Shown here: positions 1 to 5,623 of the stretch, piece by piece
Layout: each line of letters starts with the position of its first letter
How positions within the stretch are numbered: position 1 is the stretch's first letter
NCBI GenBank assembly: GCA_002308935.1
Contig: DBWN01000187.1
Span: forward strand, 6,098-18,300
Origin: Bacteroidales bacterium UBA1237
Lineage (GTDB): Bacteria; Bacteroidota; Bacteroidia; Bacteroidales; UBA932
Length of the DNA stretch: 12,203 nt
Reading direction: 5' to 3'
The notes under the pieces: generated by a model
What the model saw: only the letters and a program-made list of their open reading frames with translations
Databases searched by the model: none
Told to the model about the DNA's origin: nothing
Program-made: the position numbers and the translations under genes

Positions 1-56
1 GGCTCAAGTACCTGAAAGGGGAGTAGGATATTCTCTTTTGACTGACTGATTGAAGA

Positions 57-96
57 TTCCGCGGCGGGAAAATGTTCTCCTGCTGCGGAACTTTTT
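57..96 (+). terminator. Intrinsic terminator at a convergent junction
   Basis: A 13-bp stem (57-69 pairing with 78-90, two G-U pairs) with an 8-base loop is followed by C and five T. This is a rho-independent terminator for a + strand gene that would end at or before the left edge. The T tract overlaps the stop codon (TTA at 95-97 on the + strand) of the - strand methyltransferase gene. The same hairpin could help end that transcript, although its - strand side has no comparable U run. Confidence 0.75.
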
Positions 97-1384
97 ATTT
101 ACTGGGTTTCCGGCAGACGAAAAGCCACCTGCCGTCTTTCCCGCGGGGATTCTGCGAGCAGTGAACGGGGCATCCCACTATCATGAATTCCCCTCCGGAA
201 GAAACTCCCGTCTTCTTCGCCAGCTCTTCGCTGCTTAAAGGTATGTCCTTGGCCAGGACATCCGCCTTCGGGAACTCTTTCCCGATGGCTTTGATGTTGG
301 AGGAAGAAAGCGGAAGAACCCGTATTATCTTGAGCGCCCTTCCCATCAAAGGGGATTCTTCGCTACGGGAGTCTTTTCCTCGTATGAAGTACAGATGTGC
401 TGAAGGAGCGGCTTTGGCGATACCCCAATGAGAAGACATCCAATTGAATAGACCGGCTTTGGATATCGCTTTGCCGGGAATGAAGAGCGAGGCTTCTTCC
501 CTTGCCAATTCTTCAATGGAATTCTCCGATTCCAGGAAAGATGGGACGCACTCTTTCTCTGCACTGATAGGCAATGAGATTTCCTCTCCTCCTTCATTCA
601 CAAACAGAGTCGCTTCGCCCTCGTAACCTCTGCTTATCCGGATGAGAAGTTCCTTGCATTCCCCTTCGTGCCCAATCACATGGACTTCTCTCACTCCCTT
701 TCCGAGCCTTGAGACCACCATCGGGATATCCGCCATGGGGGATAGTTTCATGAGCACTTCGGGGCTTTCACCAAGAAGGGAAGGCATCAGAGGAATCACG
801 TCCGGTGAACAGTCCTCAAGCAGAAAGACTTTCTTTCCGGAGGAGGACCTTCTCGCGGGATCAAGGAATATGATGTCCGGTCTGAAATCTTCCAGAAGGC
901 TCCTTATATGACGTGAATTCACTTCCTCGGGGACATTGTCAGGGACTACCATGTGAGAAGAGAATCGCACATTCTCCCTTCCGAGTTTCCTGAAATTGTA
1001 TTGTACTGCGTCTGACAGCTTGCTGTCGGCTTCGTTGTGGAGGACTTCCTTCGCTTTCAGAGAGAATGCCCAGGAGTCGACTCCGGCTCCTCCGGTGAGG
1101 TCCGCGATACGGAATCCTTCACCAGCGATGCGTAGGGCTATGGAGGCTTTCAGAAGAGCCGTGACCTCTGAACTGCACTGCTCAGTGCACAGCGTACCGG
1201 GGTAGATGAGCCCTCCCGTGGTCCATGAAGGCACTTTCTTCTCCATCCTTTTCCTGCCCTCGATGGTGCCGACGACTGCGTCCATGTCGACCTCCGGCCA
1301 TTTGCTTCTTGAGAGCAACAGCCTCACGGGGTCCTCGCCCCCATGTGCGGAGATGAATTCCTGTATGATGTCGTAATTTGGCAT
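95..1384 (-). CDS. THUMP-like class I SAM-dependent methyltransferase (PG_1098 family)
   Basis: A predicted cytoplasmic methyltransferase of 429 aa, probably acting on RNA. Seen in the sequence: a class I SAM-binding motif I, ADLTGGAGVD, at residues 94-103; an acidic strand-2 region HNEAD at 116-120; and a motif IV-like IIFLDPARR at 171-179, the catalytic-loop position in this fold. KLSPMADI follows at 213-220. The N-terminal ~90 residues match the small ferredoxin-like domain described for PG_1098 proteins. The C-terminal ~70 residues (FPKADVLAKDIPLSSEEL onward) match the THUMP-like tail found in Bacteroidota homologues. Length fits a full-length member. The ATG start gives a natural N-terminus and leaves a 212-base divergent gap to the sugar mutase gene. 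The family is known, but its substrate is not evident from sequence. An rRNA or tRNA target is inferred from the THUMP-like domain. Confidence 0.88.
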   Translation of the reverse strand: MPNYDIIQEFISAHGGEDPVRLLLSRSKWPEVDMDAVVGTIEGRKRMEKKVPSWTTGGLIYPGTLCTEQCSSEVTALLKASIALRIAGEGFRIADLTGGAGVDSWAFSLKAKEVLHNEADSKLSDAVQYNFRKLGRENVRFSSHMVVPDNVPEEVNSRHIRSLLEDFRPDIIFLDPARRSSSGKKVFLLEDCSPDVIPLMPSLLGESPEVLMKLSPMADIPMVVSRLGKGVREVHVIGHEGECKELLIRISRGYEGEATLFVNEGGEEISLPISAEKECVPSFLESENSIEELAREEASLFIPGKAISKAGLFNWMSSHWGIAKAAPSAHLYFIRGKDSRSEESPLMGRALKIIRVLPLSSSNIKAIGKEFPKADVLAKDIPLSSEELAKKTGVSSGGEFMIVGCPVHCSQNPRGKDGRWLFVCRKPSK

Positions 1385-1522
1385 GAAAACAATACCTCAA
1401 ACCGTCCGCTAATATACCAATAATGATCTGCAATCCGTCTGAGGAACGCCGCATTTGTGCTCCTTTGCTGCCCTTAAGGAAGAATATAAGCCTCCGGTAT
1501 TCCTTTTTTGAGGCGTTTTGGT

Positions 1523-1530
1523 TATATTTG
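1523..1530 (+). promoter_or_regulatory. Bacteroidota-type -7 promoter box for the sugar mutase gene
   Basis: TATATTTG is an exact match to the Bacteroidota sigma-ABfr -7 consensus TAnnTTTG. No TTG lies at the usual ~20-base spacing upstream. The nearest, 1508-1510, is only 12 bases away, so the -33 element is weak or absent. A transcript from here would start near 1537 and have a leader of about 60 nt. Confidence 0.6.
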
Positions 1531-1535
1531 CATGA

Positions 1536-1561
1536 ATGTACTAGGTCGCTTACCGGTACAT
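1536..1561 (+). repeat. 26-base inverted repeat at the predicted mRNA 5' end
   Basis: ATGTAC (1536-1541) and GTACAT (1556-1561) are perfect inverted arms separated by 14 bases. Inside, GGT (1544-1546) can also pair with ACC (1552-1554). It lies just downstream of the -7 box, so it could be an operator or a hairpin at the 5' end of the mRNA that affects stability or translation. The repeat is seen directly; either function is inference. Confidence 0.45.
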
Positions 1562-1596
1562 GAAAGACTTGAAATCCAAAAATATCACATTTCAAT

Positions 1597-3258
1597 ATGG
1601 CACTAGACTACAATGAGGTCGCCAAGACCTGGCTCGAAGGAGATTTCGATCCCGAGACCAAATGCAAAATCATCGAACTGAGGAACAACGATCCCGCCAT
1701 GTTCGAGGACGCTTTCTACCGTAATCTCGAATTCGGTACCGGCGGACTCCGTGGAATCATGGGAGTAGGTACCAACAGGATGAACAAATACATCGTCGGT
1801 ATGGCTACCCAGGGACTCGCAAACTACATGAAAGCCAAGATCGGAGGCCCCCTGAGCGTATGTATTTCATATGACAGCCGCAACGGCAGCAAGGAGTTCG
1901 CAAAGATCACCGCTGACGTCCTTTCGGCCAACGGAATACACGTTTACCTCTGGGAGAACATCAGGCCTATTCCGCTCCTCAGCTATTCAGTCCGTTCCAA
2001 GAAGGCCAACGCCGGAGTCATGATCACCGCTTCCCACAACCCCAAGGAGTACAACGGATACAAGGTGTTCTGGTCAGACGGTGCCCAGATCACTTCTCCC
2101 GTAGACAAGGAGATCGTCGCCGAAGTGCAGAAGATTTCCGACCCTTCAATGGTGAAGTTCACCTCCGATGAGGAGAACGGCGGAATCGAGCTCATGGGCA
2201 AGGAAATGGATGACAAATATTTCAACGACGTCCTTTCGCTTATGCTCTCTCCCGAATCCAGGGAAAGGCATTCCGACCTCAAGATAGTCTATACCCCTAT
2301 CCACGGAAGCGGTGTGCGCATTGTTCCCGAGGCCCTTTCAAGGCTTGGATTCAAGAAGATCTACCATGTCCCCGAGCAGGACATCTCCGACGGAAACTTC
2401 CCGACGGTCATGTCCCCGAACCCCGAGGAGCCTTCAGCCCTCAAGATGGCTATCGCTGTCGCTGACAAGGAAGGCGCCGACATCGTAATGGCTACCGACC
2501 CCGATGCCGACAGGATGGGTATCGCAGTGAGGGACGATTCCGGAAAGATGGTCCTCTTCAACGGAAATCAGACCGGTGCCATGCTTACCTACTACATCCT
2601 TACCCGTTGGAAAGAACTCGGCAAACTCGATCCTTCCAAGTACATGGTGAAGACCATAGTCACCACCGAACTCATCGCGAAGATCGCCGCAAGCTTCGGC
2701 GTTCCCTGCTACAATGTGCTGACCGGATTCAAGTACATCGCTGACGTAGTCCGTCAGAAAGAAGGCAAGGGCGAGTTCATCTGCGGTGGCGAGGAAAGCT
2801 ACGGTTTCAACGTAGGAGAGTTCGTCCGTGACAAGGACGCTCCCATCTCATGCTGCTTCGTCGCAGAATGCGCCGCTTGGGCCGCTGACCAGGGCCTTAC
2901 CCTTTATCAGCTTCTCCAGAAGATCTACAAGGAGTATGGTTATCGCAAGGAAGGCCTCGTATCTTTGGTACGTAAAGGAAAGACCGGAGCAGAGGAAATC
3001 CAGAAGATCATGGTCGACATGAGGGCCAATCCTCCCAAGGACCTTCTCGGATCCAAGGTCACCAAGGTCATTGACTACCTCGACACAGCCGCAACCGGAC
3101 TTCCTTCATCCAACGTCCTGCAGTTCTTCGATGAGGCCGGTGACGTGGTTTCAGTACGTCCTTCCGGAACTGAGCCTAAGATCAAGTTCTACTTCAGCGC
3201 CGCCGGTGACGATGCCGACAAGAAGATCGAGAGCCTGAAGGAGCAGTTCGTAAGCTAG
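1597..3258 (+). CDS. Phospho-sugar mutase (phosphoglucomutase/phosphomannomutase type)
   Basis: A cytoplasmic alpha-D-phosphohexomutase of 553 aa. It should interconvert hexose 1- and 6-phosphates, linking glycolytic intermediates with nucleotide-sugar, glycan and storage-polysaccharide synthesis. All four family motifs are present: the phosphoserine loop TASHNP with catalytic Ser146, the metal loop DPDADR at 301-306, the sugar-specificity loop GGEES at 397-401, and the phosphate-binding RPSGTEPK at 521-528. The N-terminal FGTGGLRG block is also typical. Length fits the long PgcA-like branch of phosphoglucomutases rather than the shorter ManB/GlmM enzymes. There is no glucosamine-specific signature, so GlmM is unlikely. 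Glucose versus mannose preference cannot be settled here. The start follows an A-rich leader (AAAAATATCACATTTCAAT) typical of the phylum, and no upstream in-frame ATG is competitive. A hairpin separates it from the next gene. Confidence 0.95.
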   Translation: MALDYNEVAKTWLEGDFDPETKCKIIELRNNDPAMFEDAFYRNLEFGTGGLRGIMGVGTNRMNKYIVGMATQGLANYMKAKIGGPLSVCISYDSRNGSKEFAKITADVLSANGIHVYLWENIRPIPLLSYSVRSKKANAGVMITASHNPKEYNGYKVFWSDGAQITSPVDKEIVAEVQKISDPSMVKFTSDEENGGIELMGKEMDDKYFNDVLSLMLSPESRERHSDLKIVYTPIHGSGVRIVPEALSRLGFKKIYHVPEQDISDGNFPTVMSPNPEEPSALKMAIAVADKEGADIVMATDPDADRMGIAVRDDSGKMVLFNGNQTGAMLTYYILTRWKELGKLDPSKYMVKTIVTTELIAKIAASFGVPCYNVLTGFKYIADVVRQKEGKGEFICGGEESYGFNVGEFVRDKDAPISCCFVAECAAWAADQGLTLYQLLQKIYKEYGYRKEGLVSLVRKGKTGAEEIQKIMVDMRANPPKDLLGSKVTKVIDYLDTAATGLPSSNVLQFFDEAGDVVSVRPSGTEPKIKFYFSAAGDDADKKIESLKEQFVS

Positions 3259-3279
3259 GCCCCAATCTCTGTTCATTAT

Positions 3280-3315
3280 CGGACGGTTCCGGACCAGTTC
3301 CGGGACCGCCCGTTT
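3280..3315 (+). terminator. Intercistronic hairpin, imperfect terminator or attenuator
   Basis: A GC-rich 14-position stem (3280-3293 with 3299-3312, one A-C mismatch and one G-T pair) with a 5-base loop is followed by only three T. It lies between the sugar mutase and CBM9-like genes. I see no TAnnTTTG promoter in the remaining gap. It may be a leaky terminator that lowers expression of the downstream gene, or an mRNA 3'-end stabiliser. Confidence 0.6.
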
Positions 3316-3335
3316 CACTTCCGAACCACAATAAG

Positions 3336-4103
3336 ATGAGACATTCAGCCGAAGTTTTCATATCGCTGTCCCTGATGACCTTGTGCCTTGCAAGCGGAGC
3401 TCAGACCCAGCCCTCGTATGCATGTCTGAGAGCCCCTTCCCCGATCAAAGTTGACGGTTCCCTTTCCGAGAAAGCCTGGCAGCTTGCCCAGCCGCTTTCA
3501 CCTCTTCAGGACATACGTGGAGGGGATATGCCCTCTCCGACCAAAGCCACTTCTTTGAAGATGCTTTGGGATGACGAATACCTCTACATCGGAGCATATC
3601 TCGAGGAGGATGACATCATCGCCAACATAACCGGCCGTGATGAAATCATATGGAAGGAGAACGATTTCGAGGTGTTCCTGGATCCTGACGGTGACGGGGT
3701 GGGGTATTTCGAGTTCGAGTTCAGCGCCAAAGGGGAAATCCTGGACCTCATGATGAGCAAGCCCTATTCCCAGGGCGGTAACTTCTACTCACATTGGGAC
3801 TGTCCCGGTCTCCAGATAAAGACGTCGGTGGACGGGACTCTCAACAAGCATTCCGATAAGGACAAGGGCTGGACATTGGAGGTGGCCATACCGCGTAAGG
3901 CCATGATGTGGGGCTTTGACGAGCCTTCGGCTTATCCGACATGGAGGATGAACTTCTCCAGGGTCGAATACTTGAACGGTCCCGGGAAACCTGAGGAGAA
4001 CTGGGTATGGTCCCCGACCGGGAAGGTGGACATACATATACCTTCTTTATGGGGATGGGTCCATTTCGTGGATGTGAATGCAGGGGAAGCGATCATCAAA
4101 TGA
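3336..4103 (+). CDS. Secreted carbohydrate-binding family 9 (CBM9)-like protein
   Basis: A 255-aa exported protein. Residues 1-22 form a signal peptide: an N-terminal Arg, a hydrophobic stretch ISLSLMTLCLA, and a likely SPase I cut after SGA. The Cys in that stretch does not sit in a proper lipobox, so I do not call it a lipoprotein. The mature part has the CBM9-like pattern: IKVDGSLSEKAW near the start, then WDDEYLYIGAYLEEDD, NDFEVFLDPDGDG, and a C-terminal block with WRMNFSRVEY, ENWVWSPTG and LWGWVHF. The last block is typical of the Bacteroidota 'carbohydrate-binding family 9-like' proteins. No separate catalytic domain is present and the length is that of a stand-alone module. A glycan-binding or cell-surface role is inferred from the family. 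The gene lies 77 bases after the sugar mutase in the same direction, but the hairpin between them leaves co-transcription uncertain. Confidence 0.88.
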   Translation: MRHSAEVFISLSLMTLCLASGAQTQPSYACLRAPSPIKVDGSLSEKAWQLAQPLSPLQDIRGGDMPSPTKATSLKMLWDDEYLYIGAYLEEDDIIANITGRDEIIWKENDFEVFLDPDGDGVGYFEFEFSAKGEILDLMMSKPYSQGGNFYSHWDCPGLQIKTSVDGTLNKHSDKDKGWTLEVAIPRKAMMWGFDEPSAYPTWRMNFSRVEYLNGPGKPEENWVWSPTGKVDIHIPSLWGWVHFVDVNAGEAIIK

Positions 4104-4126
4104 TCATGCTCTCCGATAAATGTGAG

Positions 4127-4159
4127 AAGGATGACCACGCGGTCATCCTTCACTTTTTT
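4127..4159 (+). terminator. Terminator overlapping the 3' end of nth
   Basis: A perfect 10-bp stem, AAGGATGACC (4127-4136) with GGTCATCCTT (4141-4150), has a 4-base loop and is followed by CAC and six T. It is a strong intrinsic terminator for the CBM9-like gene. The 3' arm contains the stop codon of the convergent nth gene (4143-4145), and the T tract lies inside nth's last codons. Read on the - strand, the hairpin could also end the nth/ftsE transcript, though with a poorer U run. Confidence 0.85.
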
Positions 4160-4790
4160 CTCTGGTCTGGAAATCCTTGCACCATTCTTTGATCGGGCAG
4201 GAAGAACACTTGGGATTCCGTGCCGTGCAGGTGTACCTGCCGTGGAGTATCAGCCAGTGATGCGACTTCGCCCTGTCTTCTATGGGGATGTTCTTTTCAA
4301 GGTCCTTTTCAACTGCGGCAGGAGTCTTGCCGGTCGAAAGGCCTATCCTGTGCGATACCCTGAAAACATGGGTGTCCACCGCTATCACGGGTTTGTCGTA
4401 AACGATTGAGGCTATCACGTTCGCGGTCTTCCTTCCCACTCCAGGAAGAGTCTGCAGGGCGTCTATGTCAGAGGGTACTTCTCCTCCGAAATCGCTCAGA
4501 AGCTTTTGGGCCATTCCGATAAGGTGAGCGGTCTTGCTGTTGGGGTATGAGATGCTCGAAACCAGAGGGTATAGTTCCTCGAATGAGGCTTCCGCCATGG
4601 ACTTTGTGTCAGGGAAGACGGCGAATATCCCGGGTGTGGTCATGTTCACCCTTTTGTCCGTGCATTGGGCTGAAAGGATGACCGCCACAAGAAGCTGGAA
4701 CGGGTCCTTGTAGGTGAGCTCTGTCTGTGCCAGCGGCACATTCTCCCTGAAATACTCCAGTATGCCCTGGAACCTTTCCTTCCTTGTCAT
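4143..4790 (-). CDS. nth: Endonuclease III, DNA glycosylase/AP lyase
   Basis: A base-excision repair enzyme that removes oxidised pyrimidines from DNA and cuts the abasic site by beta-elimination. Its 215 aa are close to the E. coli Nth length. The helix-hairpin-helix LPGVGRKTANV (115-125) carries the catalytic lysine Lys121, and the catalytic aspartate is Asp139 in AVDTHVFRVSHR. The 4Fe-4S cluster cysteines are Cys188, 195, 198 and 204, with the exact C-x6-C-x2-C-x5-C spacing. All are shifted by one residue from the E. coli positions, so the protein appears complete and active. These residues rule out MutY, which lacks the lysine. The start lies 3 bases after the ftsE stop, so the two genes almost certainly share a transcript led by ftsE. 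The stop codon lies within a terminator stem that serves the opposite strand. Confidence 0.97.
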   Translation of the reverse strand: MTRKERFQGILEYFRENVPLAQTELTYKDPFQLLVAVILSAQCTDKRVNMTTPGIFAVFPDTKSMAEASFEELYPLVSSISYPNSKTAHLIGMAQKLLSDFGGEVPSDIDALQTLPGVGRKTANVIASIVYDKPVIAVDTHVFRVSHRIGLSTGKTPAAVEKDLEKNIPIEDRAKSHHWLILHGRYTCTARNPKCSSCPIKEWCKDFQTREKSEG

Positions 4791-4793
4791 CGT

Positions 4794-5516
4794 CTAGATG
4801 GTGAGGGCGAGGTCTATGACATCGTCATCGACCTGCTCGGTGCATTTCTCATCCTTGCAAACGAACACCCTTCCGCGGTACTTCTCAAAGATGTCCCTGT
4901 GGTGGGTTACCATGATGATGGCGGTGCCTTCGGCATTGATGCCGCGCAGGAGTTTCATGATGCCGTCAGCGGTCTCGTTGTCGAGGTTTCCGGTGGGCTC
5001 GTCGGCGATGATGACTTCGGGTTTGTTGAGGAGTGACCTCGCTATGGCGACCCTCTGCTGCTCTCCTCCGGAAAGCTGATGAGGCATCTTGTGGGCTTTG
5101 CTTGACAGACCTACGCTTCCGAGCACTTCGGCGATCCTGTCGGAAATGGCTTTTGAATCTTTCCATCCTGTCGCTTTGAGGACGAACTCGAGGTTGCTCT
5201 CCACGCTCCTGTCCATCAGCAACTGGAAGTCCTGGAAAACGACTCCGAGCTTCCTTCTGAGGTATGGGATTTCCTTTTCCTTTATCTTCCCGACGGAATA
5301 GCCGCAGACCATGGCTTCACCTCCTCCCAGAGGGTTTTCCGCTATCATCGTGCGGATGATGGAGGTCTTTCCTGTGCCGACTTTTCCCACAATGTACACG
5401 AAGTCTCCGGGCTGGACTTCCATGTCCATTCCATAAATCACGGTGTTCTCGCCGTTGATTATGTCAGCGTTCTTGAATGAAATGACCGGATTGGTCCGGG
5501 TAGTGTTCTCTTCCAT
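4794..5516 (-). CDS. ftsE: FtsE-like ABC transporter ATP-binding protein
   Basis: A 240-aa ABC ATPase. FtsE binds FtsX at the inner membrane, where the complex controls peptidoglycan hydrolases during cell division. All nucleotide-binding motifs are intact: Walker A GKVGTGKTS (44-52), Q-loop Gln95, signature LSGGEQQ (148-154), Walker B VIIADEP with Glu173, D-loop GNLD (176-179), and H-switch His205. PHQLSGGEQQRVAIARSL and ADEPTGNLDNET are typical of the FtsE/LolD/MacB branch. FtsE is favoured over LolD by the length, the domain-only structure and the FTSE-like core VVFQDFQLLMDRSVESNL. No ftsX lies next to it, so the assignment rests on the sequence alone. It has a short acidic C-terminal tail. 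It heads an apparent operon with nth and has a -7 box upstream on the - strand at 5574-5581. Confidence 0.83.
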   Translation of the reverse strand: MEENTTRTNPVISFKNADIINGENTVIYGMDMEVQPGDFVYIVGKVGTGKTSIIRTMIAENPLGGGEAMVCGYSVGKIKEKEIPYLRRKLGVVFQDFQLLMDRSVESNLEFVLKATGWKDSKAISDRIAEVLGSVGLSSKAHKMPHQLSGGEQQRVAIARSLLNKPEVIIADEPTGNLDNETADGIMKLLRGINAEGTAIIMVTHHRDIFEKYRGRVFVCKDEKCTEQVDDDVIDLALTI

Positions 5517-5573
5517 CTGAAAAAAACTTCTTTGCTAGCGTTTCCGTGGCTCGAAAATTGAGGTCACATTGCA

Positions 5574-5581
5574 CAAATATA
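5574..5581 (-). promoter_or_regulatory. -7 promoter box for ftsE-nth
   Basis: Read on the - strand, this is TATATTTG, an exact TAnnTTTG match. Transcription would begin near 5567 and leave a leader of about 50 nt before the ftsE ATG. No TTG is found at the usual -33 distance. The nearest lies 27 bases upstream (5609-5611). Confidence 0.55.
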
Positions 5582-5595
5582 AATTATATTTTCCG

Positions 5596-5603
5596 TAAAT
5601 TTG
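5596..5603 (+). promoter_or_regulatory. -7 promoter box for the TPR/beta-barrel operon
   Basis: TAAATTTG matches the TAnnTTTG consensus. A TTG at 5569-5571 lies 24 bases upstream, slightly further than the usual 19-21. Transcription would start near 5610, about 14 bases before the ATG at 5624. This excludes the in-frame ATG at 5546 as the start, because it lies upstream of the promoter. Confidence 0.55.
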
Positions 5604-5623
5604 TAAATCAAACCGGATTTCAT

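Noticed and set aside
3..26. Possible 3' end of a + strand gene (LKYLKGE then TAG); a second frame also stops at 47-49
   Set aside because: The terminator at 57-96 implies such a gene upstream, but a few codons cannot identify it or choose between the two frames.
1476..1509. AAGGAA/TTCCTT stem followed by a T run, terminator-like
   Set aside because: The stem is only 6 bp with an unpaired bulge and an 18-base loop, and no + strand gene lies upstream for it to terminate.
1182..1595. 137-codon open frame on the - strand overlapping the methyltransferase start
   Set aside because: It is out of frame with the methyltransferase, its N-terminal half runs through the divergent promoter region, and the translation resembles no protein family.
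5546..5623. In-frame N-terminal extension of the TPR protein to an ATG at 5546
   Set aside because: It would place a basic, non-signal sequence before a good signal peptide, and the stretch contains the predicted -33 and -7 boxes on both strands. The ATG at 5624 is much better.
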